Origin: Nitrospirota bacterium
GTDB taxonomy: Bacteria; Nitrospirota; Nitrospiria; 2-01-FULL-66-17
NCBI GenBank assembly: GCA_016201825.1
Contig: JACQCD010000067.1
Coordinates: 1 to 58,630, forward strand
Direction of reading: 5' to 3'
Length of the DNA stretch: 58,630 nt
The translations under genes and the position numbers were made by a program. The notes below the pieces were generated by a model. The model was not told the DNA's origin, ran no database searches, and saw nothing but the letters and a program-made list of their open reading frames with translations. How positions within the stretch are numbered: position 1 is the stretch's first letter; every line of letters starts with the position of its first letter. Shown here one piece after another: positions 21,343 to 30,085 of the stretch.

Positions 21343-21678
21343 ATGACGCGACTGCACACGCCAACTGAAATCGCCAAGGTCGGAGAGACCGCCATCCGCA
21401 TCAAGTGGGAAGATGAGCACGAAGGGTCCTACACCACGAGATACCTGAGAGCCAGTTGCCAGTGCGCGGCCTGTGTGGATGAGTGGACGGGGGAAAAGCG
21501 AGTGTCGATGGACAGTATTCCCTCGGACATTCGCGCGTTGAAGATCGCTCCGGTGGGCCAGTATGCGATCCACATCGACTGGAGCGATGGGCACTCGACG
21601 GGGATTTACGCGTTCGACGTCCTCCGAAAATTGTGTCCATGTTCAGGCTGTCTGGCGTTGCCGCTCTCAGCTTTCTGA
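21343..21678 (+). CDS. DUF971 / gamma-butyrobetaine hydroxylase-like N-terminal domain protein
   Basis: IRIKWEDEHEGSYTTRYLRASCQCAACVDEWTGE...IDWSDGHSTGIYAFDVLRKLCPC. Confidence 0.85.
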   Translation: MTRLHTPTEIAKVGETAIRIKWEDEHEGSYTTRYLRASCQCAACVDEWTGEKRVSMDSIPSDIRALKIAPVGQYAIHIDWSDGHSTGIYAFDVLRKLCPCSGCLALPLSAF

Positions 21679-21708
21679 GAGGCAAGGCCTGGCAAAAGGA
21701 TCTTCAAT

Positions 21709-21963
21709 ATGATGGATGAATGGGAAGCGGGAAAGCAACGGCTGGCAGAGCTCGTTCGGACGATGAACCCGGACGCGACCGTGGTCATTCCGACGCGGCC
21801 GACCTCGGGAACCTTTTTGGTCGCGCTGGCTCGAGGCAAGGCGAAGAAGTTCGTCTCGGTGTCCGAGGACGACCTCATCGATCTTGTGGATGACCATGCG
21901 ATCGAAGCCGAGGTGTCGACGAAGCTCAAGGACGCGCTGGACGGACTGTCGGTGCCGGGATAA
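21709..21963 (+). CDS. Small conserved-looking hypothetical protein
   Basis: 84-aa ORF between co-directional genes; no recognised family. Confidence 0.6.
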   Translation: MMDEWEAGKQRLAELVRTMNPDATVVIPTRPTSGTFLVALARGKAKKFVSVSEDDLIDLVDDHAIEAEVSTKLKDALDGLSVPG

Positions 21964-22026
21964 TCGACGGGGAAATGCCCCGGCGGCTGGCGTTCTCAAC
22001 GCCGACCGGGTTTTCGATCGAAGGAG

Positions 22027-22392
22027 ATGGCTATGTTCAAGCTCTTCAACCGATACGATCAAACCCCCGGCGGGGTCAACGTGGCGGCGCCCGAGGTCAA
22101 GGAGCGGCTCGACCGGGGAGACAAGATTACGCTCCTGGACGTCCGCGAACCGTGGGAGTGGGATACGGCCCGCATTGACGGCGCGAAGCTGATCCCGCTT
22201 CGGGAACTCGAAACTCGCAAGGCCGAGTTAAGCGCAGACGACGAGATCGTCGTCTATTGCCACATGGGGGTCCGGAGTCTTAAGGCGATCCATTACCTCC
22301 AGCAGCACGGCTTCACCAACCTGAAGAATCTTTCCGGTGGGATCGAGGCGTGGTCGATGACGGCCGATCCGTCCGTCCCCCGCTACCGGTAA
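22027..22392 (+). CDS. Rhodanese-domain sulfurtransferase
   Basis: ITLLDVREPWEWDTARIDGAKLIPLREL; IVVYCHMGVRSLKAIHYL. Confidence 0.92.
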   Translation: MAMFKLFNRYDQTPGGVNVAAPEVKERLDRGDKITLLDVREPWEWDTARIDGAKLIPLRELETRKAELSADDEIVVYCHMGVRSLKAIHYLQQHGFTNLKNLSGGIEAWSMTADPSVPRYR

Positions 22393-22396
22393 GCCC

Positions 22397-22780
22397 GTGG
22401 CGCGTCCGACGCGCTTTGCGACGGTGGCCATGCTCGACGCTGTGCCGCCCGGCACGGCGAGGGCGGTCTGGGCGGATGGAGTTCCGCTGGCGCTCTTTAA
22501 CCTGGGCGGCGAGGTCTATGCGCTTGACAACGTCTGTCCCCACGCCGGTGGACCGTTGGTCGGTGGCGCTCGCGCCGGACCGTGCGCGGGAATCGTCGTG
22601 TGTCCGTGGCACGGGTGGCGGTTCGACGTGCGCACGGGGGAGTCTCCCGATCTGCCTGGCGAGCGGGTGCGCACGCTCTCGGTCTGCCTGAAAGACGGGG
22701 CGATCCAGGTGGCGGTCGAGGTCCCACCCGCAGGTTCCGATCCGACTGCTCGACCCTCAACACCCCCGGGTCAATCATGA
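22397..22780 (+). CDS. Rieske [2Fe-2S] ferredoxin-like protein
   Basis: DNVCPHAGGPLVGG...GIVVCPWHGWRFDVRTG (CxH...CxxH). Confidence 0.9.
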   Translation: MARPTRFATVAMLDAVPPGTARAVWADGVPLALFNLGGEVYALDNVCPHAGGPLVGGARAGPCAGIVVCPWHGWRFDVRTGESPDLPGERVRTLSVCLKDGAIQVAVEVPPAGSDPTARPSTPPGQS

Positions 22781-22829
22781 GCCGAGAGGCGAACCGGTTC
22801 GTGCAGCGTCTTCGGGGCGAGAACGCAGG

Positions 22830-23585
22830 ATGATCCTCGCCGGGAAAACCGCCGTGGTGACCGGAGGTGGAAGCGGCATCGGGGCGGCGGTGGCGCGTGC
22901 ACTGGCGCGGGAGGGGGCGGCCGTGCTGGTGTGCGGGCGCCGGATCGCCCCCCTGCAATGGGTTCGTGACGAGATCGTGCGCGAAGGCGGAACCGCGATC
23001 GCTCTCGCGGCCGACCTCACCCAGGAGGCGGATCTCAACCGCGTGGTCCGCGAAACGGATCGTCAATGGGGCCGACTGGACGTGCTGGTTAATAATGCGG
23101 GCATCCTGGGTGTCCGCGCCCCTATCGCGGAATATCCGTTGAAGGTCTGGGATGACGTGCTGGATGTGAATCTGCGCACGGTCTTTCGCGTGACCAAAGC
23201 CCTACTGCCCCTGATGACCCGTGGCGGATCGATCATCAATGTCAGTTCTGGCGTGGGGCGCGCTGGTCGCGCGGGGTGGGGCGCCTACGCGGTGTCGAAG
23301 TTCGGCGTGGAGGGATTGTCGCAGGTCCTGGCCGACGAACTGCGCGAGCGCGGCATTCGCGTCAACACCCTCAATCCCGGTGGTACGCGCACGGCCATGC
23401 GGGCGACGGCATATCCTGATGAAGATCCAACGACGCTGCCGACGGCAGACGCGATCGCTCCGGTGTTCGTCTTTCTGGCTTCGGAGGAGGCGAAGGGGGT
23501 CACCGGGCGCGCGATCGATGCCCGCGAGTGGCTGGTTGGGGGCCGCGAAGGCCTCTTGAAGCGTCATCGACGGCCGGCCTTATGA
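22830..23585 (+). CDS. SDR-family oxidoreductase
   Basis: VTGGGSGIGAAVARAL; NNAGI; YAVSKFG. Confidence 0.92.
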   Translation: MILAGKTAVVTGGGSGIGAAVARALAREGAAVLVCGRRIAPLQWVRDEIVREGGTAIALAADLTQEADLNRVVRETDRQWGRLDVLVNNAGILGVRAPIAEYPLKVWDDVLDVNLRTVFRVTKALLPLMTRGGSIINVSSGVGRAGRAGWGAYAVSKFGVEGLSQVLADELRERGIRVNTLNPGGTRTAMRATAYPDEDPTTLPTADAIAPVFVFLASEEAKGVTGRAIDAREWLVGGREGLLKRHRRPAL

Positions 23586-24400
23586 CCGACGTGTTACGCC
23601 GTCTCATGGACAACATGGCACGTTTGCGCGGCCCCCAGGGTTGTCCATGGAATCGTGAGCAAACCCATATTTCGCTCGTTCCCTACCTCATTGAAGAAGC
23701 CCACGAGGTCGTTGACGCGATCGAGCAGGGCCATTCCGCCTCGCTCAAAGAGGAACTGGGAGATCTCCTGTTGCAAGTCGTGTTTCACGCGCAGATCGCG
23801 ACCGAGGAGGGGAAGTTCACCATCGAAGACGTCTTCAATGGATGCGCGGAGAAGTTAGAGCGCCGCCATCCCCATGTCTTTGGGCCGACGTCCGATCGCG
23901 TCACGACGGTGCAAGAGGTTGCCGCACGCTGGGAAACCATCAAGCAGGAAGAGCGGGGTGGAGCGGTTGGCCCTTCACTCCTGGAGAGGGTTCCTCGGGG
24001 ACTACCGGTGTTGGCCACGGCGCATCAGGTGCAATCGCGGGCGGCGCGGGTGGGATTTGACTGGACGCGTCGGGACGATGTGTTCTTGAAGCTTCAGGAG
24101 GAGCTCGGCGAGCTTCAAGAGGCGCTGCGGGGCGCCGACCGTGGTCGGGTCCGTGACGAACTGGGAGACCTCTTGTTTACCGTCGTCAACCTTGCCCGGC
24201 TGCTGAAGATCGACGCCGAATCGGCGCTCCGCGGGACCGTCTCGCGATTCTCGGCTCGGTTTGCCCACATGGAGCGAGCAGCGGGCAACGAATCTCTACG
24301 GGAGATGTCCCCCGGGGAACTTGACCGCCTGTGGGAGGCTGCGAAGGCTGACGAAGCGCCGCCTCCGTCATCCGGTCGAGCGGGGGATGGCCTCGAGTAG
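23582..24400 (+). CDS. mazG: Nucleoside triphosphate pyrophosphohydrolase
   Basis: LRGPQGCPWNREQTHISLVPYLIEEAHEVVDAI; EELGDLLLQVVFHAQIA; ATGA overlap with SDR stop. Confidence 0.93.
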   Translation: MTDVLRRLMDNMARLRGPQGCPWNREQTHISLVPYLIEEAHEVVDAIEQGHSASLKEELGDLLLQVVFHAQIATEEGKFTIEDVFNGCAEKLERRHPHVFGPTSDRVTTVQEVAARWETIKQEERGGAVGPSLLERVPRGLPVLATAHQVQSRAARVGFDWTRRDDVFLKLQEELGELQEALRGADRGRVRDELGDLLFTVVNLARLLKIDAESALRGTVSRFSARFAHMERAAGNESLREMSPGELDRLWEAAKADEAPPPSSGRAGDGLE

Positions 24401-24549
24401 GGTGGCCCGGTCGAACACGATCGGCCGGGCCTCGGCCGTGCGGCGCGAAGGGAGTGGCCCCGCAGACGGGCGATCGCGCTCAAAGGATGCCAGTTCTTGC
24501 AATCCGTCGATCCACCTCCTATACTCGTGAGCGAGTGTACAGGTCGTCC

Positions 24550-25654
24550 ATGCCCACCTTCGTCTGTCGAATCGGTAGTGCCGACGGAACGGTGTTGGAA
24601 GAGCGGTTGGAGGCGGAGAGTGAGGCGGACGCCAGACACCGCCTTGACCGTCGAGGAGCTGCTCGTCCTCATCAAGGCCGGCCTTCCCATGATGAAAGCG
24701 CTCGACGTGTTGGCGGGACGAGCGGGGCATCACGTGTTTCAGGCGGTGCTTGCTGATGTTCGAGAGCAGGTCCGCGGCGGGTCGTCGCTCGCGGACGCGA
24801 TGGCCAAGCACCCGCGGGATTTCCCCGAACTGTACGTCGCGTCCCTGCGTGCGGGCGAGCGGAGCGGGAACGTGGTTGAAATGCTTGTTCGATACCAAGT
24901 CTTTATGAAACGCATGCTCGCCGTTCGGAAAAAAGTCATCAGCGCGCTGTCCTATCCGACTTTTCTCTTGAGCGTCGGGGCGGGGGTGATCGTGTTTCTG
25001 CTGGCCTTTGTGATGCCCACCTTCCTCGATGTGTATCGCGAAGCCCAATCCGAGTTACCCGCCGCCACGCGTTGGTTGATGGCGCTGGTGGATTTTATGA
25101 AACACTGGGCGGTGCTGCTGGGAGTGGGGCTGGTGGCGGCCGCGGTGACCTTCCGATTGTGGTCCGGGACGGAAAACGGCCGGCGCGGGACGGATCGCCT
25201 CGTGCTGTACCTCCCGTTGGTGGGGCCGATCGTCCGCACCCACTATACGATCAGCATCGCGCGAACCTTGGCCACGATTTTGACGGGAGGGATCCCGTTG
25301 GTGTCGGCCCTTCGGATGGTCGCCGATTCGACGCCGAACCGGGTGATCGCCGACCATCTCCGCGGGGTCATTGAGCGGGTCAAGACCGGCAGCGGTGTGG
25401 CCGCCGCGTTTGGGGTGGGGGGCTTCATGCCCCGCATGACGCTCGAGATGATCGCGGTAGGCGAGACCACCGGAGCACTCGAAGAGATGCTCAACCAGGT
25501 GGGGGAATTTCATGAAGAGGAGCTGGATCGGAGCCTGACGCGGATCACGACGTGGGTCGAGCCCGTATTGCTGCTGCTCATGGGGGGGCTGGTGGCCGGT
25601 GTCGTGATCACGATGTATCTGCCGATCTTCAACCTCGCTGGGACGATCAAATAG
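24550..25654 (+). CDS. GspF/PilC-family inner-membrane platform protein, copy 1; N-terminus appears deleted/frameshifted
   Basis: Frame from 24550 reads MPTFVCRIGSADGTVLEERLEAESEADARHRLDRRG; the next frame continues LTVEELLVLIKAGLPMMKALDVLAG...LEPVLLLLMGGLVAGVVITMYLPIFNL; alternative ATG at 24689. Confidence 0.75.
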
Positions 25655-25656
25655 GA

Positions 25657-27378
25657 ATGAGGACGTTCCTCACCAAGAAACGCTTGGGCGATATTCTCGT
25701 CGAGCATGGGGTCCTCACGCCCGAGATCGTCATCGCGGCGGCTTCGACGGCGATGCAGGAGCGGCGCTGGATGGGCGCGGTCCTGGTCGAACAGGGGGTT
25801 CTGGACGAGGAACAACTGGCCAAAGCGTTGGCCGAGCAGTGGCGGCTGCCGTATTACTCGCTCTCGGGGTTTCACGTCGATCCCGGTTTTTTTAAGACGA
25901 TTCCGGTCGAGCTGATGTACCGGTATCCCTTCGTGCCCTACGAAGACCGAGACGGTGTGCTGACGATCGTCCTGGCCGATCCCACCAATCTTCCCCTGTT
26001 GGACGAGCTCGAGCTGGTGTTGCACCGCGAGCTGCGGTTCGGCATCGGGAGCCGATCGGCGATTCTCGAGTCGCTCAAGAAGAGCGAAGGCTCTTCCCAG
26101 GTCCTCAAGCGCATCGAGGCTGACTTCCGCCCCGTCCTGATCAAAGAGGACGACCGCGGCGAGGAAGTCCTGTCGGTGGAGAAGATCTCCAAGGATGCAA
26201 GTCCGGTCGTCCAGCTGGTGGATACGATGATCTTGAACGCGCTCCAGAAGCGGGCGAGCGATATCCATATTGAAGTGAATGAGCGCGGCGTGTCGGTGAA
26301 ATACCGGATCGACGGCGTCCTCTATCCCGCGATGGAGCCGTTGGATCTCAAGTTCCACGCGCCCATGATCTCTCGGATCAAGGTGATGTCCGAACTGGAT
26401 ATCGCCGAGAAGCGTGTCCCGCAGGACGGTCGCTTCAAGCTGCGGCTGGACAAAAAGAAAGTCGATTTCCGCGTGTCAATCTTGCCCGGTATCTTCGGCG
26501 AAACGGTCGTCATACGGATTCTGGACAAGGAGTATATTACCGCCGGCGTCAACCAGTTGCGGCTTGATCGCCTGGGGTTTAATCCGGAGGATCTGCGTCG
26601 ATTTCGCCGATCGATCATCGAACCGTACGGGATGGTGTTGGTGACCGGGCCCACCGGGAGCGGAAAGACCACCACTCTGTATGCGGCGATTGAGGAGATC
26701 AACACGCAGGAGGATAAGATCATCACGATCGAAGACCCGGTCGAATACCAGCTTCACCAGGTAGTGCAGATTCCGGTGAACGAAAAGAAGGGGCTCACAT
26801 TTGCCAAAGGATTGCGCTCGATCCTGCGTCACGACCCCGACAAGATCATGGTCGGGGAAATCCGGGACGCTGAAACGGCACAGATCGCCATCCAATCCGC
26901 GTTGACCGGACACCTCGTCTTCACCACGGTGCATGCCAACAACGCGTTTGACGTGATCGGTCGATTCGTCAATATGGGGATCGAGCCGTACAACTTTGTC
27001 TCGTCCCTGAACTGCATCTTGGCGCAGCGCCTCGTGCGGGCGATCTGTGAGGCGTGTCGGGAGCCGGCCGAGATCACGCGTGAACTCTGTGAAGCGTCCG
27101 GCTTGAACTACGATGAGTATCGGAACGCGCCCTTTTCTCAGGGGCACGGTTGTCCCGAATGTCACGGCACGGGATTTAGGGGGCGCAGGGCCATCACCGA
27201 GTTCCTGGACTTGTCCGATTCGATTCGAGAGATGATCTTGGACCGGAGGCCGCCGTCGGAAATTCGGAAAGCGGCCATCAAGGAGGGGCTCACCACGCTT
27301 CGCCAGGCTGGGGTGGAGAAGGTGGTCAGAGGCGAAACGACGCTGCGTGAAATCAACCGAGTCACGTTCATCGAGTGA
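25657..27378 (+). CDS. GspE/PilB-family assembly ATPase, copy 1
   Basis: N-terminal MshEN-like RLGDILVEHGVLT; Walker A GPTGSGKTTTLYAA; HDPDKIMVGEIRDAETA; CEAC/CPEC zinc motif. Confidence 0.93.
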   Translation: MRTFLTKKRLGDILVEHGVLTPEIVIAAASTAMQERRWMGAVLVEQGVLDEEQLAKALAEQWRLPYYSLSGFHVDPGFFKTIPVELMYRYPFVPYEDRDGVLTIVLADPTNLPLLDELELVLHRELRFGIGSRSAILESLKKSEGSSQVLKRIEADFRPVLIKEDDRGEEVLSVEKISKDASPVVQLVDTMILNALQKRASDIHIEVNERGVSVKYRIDGVLYPAMEPLDLKFHAPMISRIKVMSELDIAEKRVPQDGRFKLRLDKKKVDFRVSILPGIFGETVVIRILDKEYITAGVNQLRLDRLGFNPEDLRRFRRSIIEPYGMVLVTGPTGSGKTTTLYAAIEEINTQEDKIITIEDPVEYQLHQVVQIPVNEKKGLTFAKGLRSILRHDPDKIMVGEIRDAETAQIAIQSALTGHLVFTTVHANNAFDVIGRFVNMGIEPYNFVSSLNCILAQRLVRAICEACREPAEITRELCEASGLNYDEYRNAPFSQGHGCPECHGTGFRGRRAITEFLDLSDSIREMILDRRPPSEIRKAAIKEGLTTLRQAGVEKVVRGETTLREINRVTFIE

Positions 27379-28328
27379 GCGCAGTGATCACACGGTGGGG
27401 ACAAGGGACTCGATATGGCCTGGAGATTGCGCCCGATCTATTGACGCTCGTCCGTATCCGCGGTCGTGGCCGGCGCCGGGTCATGACCGGGTGGTGGACC
27501 CACCCCCTGCCCCCGGGGTTGCTCAGGCTGTCGCCGATCGAGCCGAACATTACCGACCAGGCCGAGTTCGGACGAGCGATCAGCGCCGTGCTCCAAGGGA
27601 ACCGGGTAGGTCCCGTGTCGGTTGCGTTGCCGGATCCCGTCGCCCGCGTCGTGCTCTTCGATGTGGCGCGTCTGCCCTCCCAGGCCAATGATCTTATCCA
27701 GTTGGTGCGCTGGCACCTCGAGAAAACATTTTCCGTCGAGCTGCCGTCCGCCCACTTCGTTCATCAGCGGTTTCGGCGATCAGACGGCGAACCAGGCCAC
27801 CGCATGCTTGCCTCGTCGATCGATCAAAGAGTGCTCACTCAATATGAGCAGGTGTTACTTCAAGCGGGGCTCGAACCTCGCGTGATCGATCTGGCCACTT
27901 TTCACCGCTTTAATCTTTATCGGCTCCAGATGGCCCACCTGGCGAAGCCCGAACACCACTTCATGTTTCTCGCCGTCACCGGAGCCTCGTTGACGGTGAT
28001 GATTTTCGAAAGCGGGACGCCAGCGTACGTGCGCATCAAAGGAACCAGGAAACCGCTGGTCGGTCCGGAGGCGGTCTACCGCATTCTGGACGAAGTCGAG
28101 CTCTCGTTGAATGCGTATGGAAAAGAAAAAGACCTGTCGCGGGTGACCCACCTCTTTGTGTCGGCGGTCGGCGCGTCCGATGAGTTGCCCGATCGACTGG
28201 CCGCACGCTTTCATCTGACGGCAAGGGTGTTGGGAGCAGAAGATGTCCTCCTCGACGGGATGGAGGCCATCCCCCCCCCAGAGCTGGCTTCCGGGGCGGG
28301 AGCGCTGGGGGCCGCCGTAGAGCGCTGA
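27375..28328 (+). CDS. PilM-like actin-fold pilus assembly protein, copy 1
   Basis: Actin-fold PilM-like sequence directly downstream of GspE and upstream of PilN/PilO-like genes. Confidence 0.65.
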   Translation: MSAVITRWGQGTRYGLEIAPDLLTLVRIRGRGRRRVMTGWWTHPLPPGLLRLSPIEPNITDQAEFGRAISAVLQGNRVGPVSVALPDPVARVVLFDVARLPSQANDLIQLVRWHLEKTFSVELPSAHFVHQRFRRSDGEPGHRMLASSIDQRVLTQYEQVLLQAGLEPRVIDLATFHRFNLYRLQMAHLAKPEHHFMFLAVTGASLTVMIFESGTPAYVRIKGTRKPLVGPEAVYRILDEVELSLNAYGKEKDLSRVTHLFVSAVGASDELPDRLAARFHLTARVLGAEDVLLDGMEAIPPPELASGAGALGAAVER

Positions 28329-28333
28329 GAGCC

Positions 28334-28915
28334 ATGGCCATCGTGATCGCCAAGGAACCTGAACCGTTTCGGACCAACTTTTCGTCCGGGGGATACGCAC
28401 GAGCCCGCTGGATCGCCGCCGCTCTCTATGCGATCTCCGTTGTTGTGCTCCTCGTCTCAGGGGTCAATGTGTGGCGGGCGCTCGACGATCGCCAGGAGGC
28501 GGCGGCCATGCGAGAAAGCCTGGCCCGGGTCCAGCAGCAGTCGGCTCGGTTTCGCGCGGACCTGCGCGCGTTCGGACTCTCCGCCGACGATCCTCAGGCG
28601 GTGAGCGAGCTCACCAGGCGGGTTGCCGATCTCAACGAGATCCTCGAACACAAGACCTTTTCGTGGACGACGTTGTTGAATGACCTTGAGGCTGCCGTGC
28701 CGCGCAACGTGTCGATCAGCAGCATTCATCCGGACATCAAGAGCCGGGTGATCGCGCTCCAGGGTGTGGCGCTGACGTTGCAGGATCTGGCGAAGTTGAT
28801 GATCGCGCTGGAACAAAGCGGTCATTTTATGGACGTGTTTCTCCAACAACAGAAGACGACGGACAACAACTGGGTAGAGTTCCGTATTCAATGTGCGTAT
28901 CGGAGGACGGGATGA
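28334..28915 (+). CDS. PilN-like inner-membrane protein, copy 1
   Basis: Single N-terminal TM plus coiled coil; VPRNVSISSIHPDIKSRVIALQGVALTLQDLAKLM. Confidence 0.7.
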   Translation: MAIVIAKEPEPFRTNFSSGGYARARWIAAALYAISVVVLLVSGVNVWRALDDRQEAAAMRESLARVQQQSARFRADLRAFGLSADDPQAVSELTRRVADLNEILEHKTFSWTTLLNDLEAAVPRNVSISSIHPDIKSRVIALQGVALTLQDLAKLMIALEQSGHFMDVFLQQQKTTDNNWVEFRIQCAYRRTG

Positions 28916-29430
28916 CGATGAGCCCCATCATCCGACGATATGGAGCGGGAGGCGTGCTGCTCCTGCTGGCCATCGCGATGAACATGGTCGTCTATGCGGG
29001 AATGCTTCGACCGGGCCAGGCGATGCTGACCGCGACCGAAGCCCAGTGGCGGACAGAGCGAGAGTCGATCAGTCGGTATAACACGTACCGGAAAGCGTAT
29101 CTCGACATGAAGACCGTGATGGAGAAGGCCACGGCTCGGCAGGACCTTCCCCAGGTCATCACCACCCTGGCCAGTCTGGCGAAAGGGCGAGGGTTAACTA
29201 TTCCTTCAGTAGATTACCAGCCTGAACGGATTGAGTCTAAAGATTTCCAAAAAGTCGGATTGACGTTCGCTCTTTCCGGTCCCTACGGTCAAGTTCGACG
29301 ATTCCTCGATGATTTGGAGCGCAGCAGCCCATTTTTCACCATTGAGGGGCTCACCTTGACCCGTGCCAAGAAAGAGGAGTCCCAACTCGAGGTTCAACTC
29401 AGAGTCGCCGCCTACCTGAGGGTCTCGTGA
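28912..29430 (+). CDS. PilO-like inner-membrane protein, copy 1
   Basis: N-terminal TM; VGLTFALSGPYGQVRRFLDDLERSSPFFTIEGLTLTR typical of PilO/GspM fold. Confidence 0.75.
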   Translation: MTMSPIIRRYGAGGVLLLLAIAMNMVVYAGMLRPGQAMLTATEAQWRTERESISRYNTYRKAYLDMKTVMEKATARQDLPQVITTLASLAKGRGLTIPSVDYQPERIESKDFQKVGLTFALSGPYGQVRRFLDDLERSSPFFTIEGLTLTRAKKEESQLEVQLRVAAYLRVS

Positions 29431-29981
29431 CGAATCAGAAGTTGACGCTCCTCGTGGTCTTGGTCGCCCTGTGGGTGGGACTCCTTGCTTATCGGATCGT
29501 CACCCATGAACCGCCGAAGACCGCGCCGCTCACCTACGTGAAGGGCGCCGCCTCTCGCTTGACCGCGAAAAAGGGACAACCCGAGTTGCGCGTGAAGGTT
29601 GAGTTTCTCAACCCGTCACGCGTACCCGTCGAATCACCCAGAAATATTTTTGCCCCGGTCCAGGTGTACGTGCCGCCTCCGCCGCCTGCCCCCCCGCCCC
29701 CCCCGCCGCCTGCCCCCCCGCCCCCCCCGCCGCCGCCGTCCCCGGAGGAACTCGCTGCCCAGCGCGCACGAAGCGAGCTGGCGCAGTATAAGTATCTCGG
29801 GTACGTGGCGGGCGGTGGACACGAACGGGCCTTTCTGTCCCGCGGCAAAGATCTCTTTACCGTTGCTCGAGGGGAGTCGTTGGTCGGAGGAATCATCCTC
29901 AAGGACGTGACGCCGTCGTATGTCATCCTGCTGGAGCCTCAAGCCCGCATTGAAGTAACCGTCGCCCTCAGCGGAACCTAA
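29427..29981 (+). CDS. PilP/GspC-like periplasmic protein with poly-proline linker
   Basis: N-terminal TM, (PPPPPA)n linker, C-terminal YLGYVAGGGHERAFLSRGKDLFTVARGESLVGGIILKDVTPSYVIL. Confidence 0.75.
   Translation: MTNQKLTLLVVLVALWVGLLAYRIVTHEPPKTAPLTYVKGAASRLTAKKGQPELRVKVEFLNPSRVPVESPRNIFAPVQVYVPPPPPAPPPPPPPAPPPPPPPPSPEELAAQRARSELAQYKYLGYVAGGGHERAFLSRGKDLFTVARGESLVGGIILKDVTPSYVILLEPQARIEVTVALSGT
29668..29740 (+). repeat. Low-complexity CCGCCTGCCCCCCCGCCCCCCCC direct repeat (poly-Pro/Ala linker)
   Basis: Tandem copy visible in the sequence; encodes VPPPPPAPPPPPPPAPPPPPPPPSP. Confidence 0.85.
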
Positions 29982-30085
29982 TAGGGCCCCCACTTTTTTC
30001 AGCCAGCTCGTCTTCCTTCTTGCGGCTTTTCCACCCTCTGCTATAGTTTTTTCATGTTGGTTGCCTGCAAAGTCCTGTAAGGCCG

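Noticed and set aside
29668-29740. Considered as a minisatellite or mobile-element scar
   Set aside because: In frame and encodes a plausible periplasmic proline-rich linker
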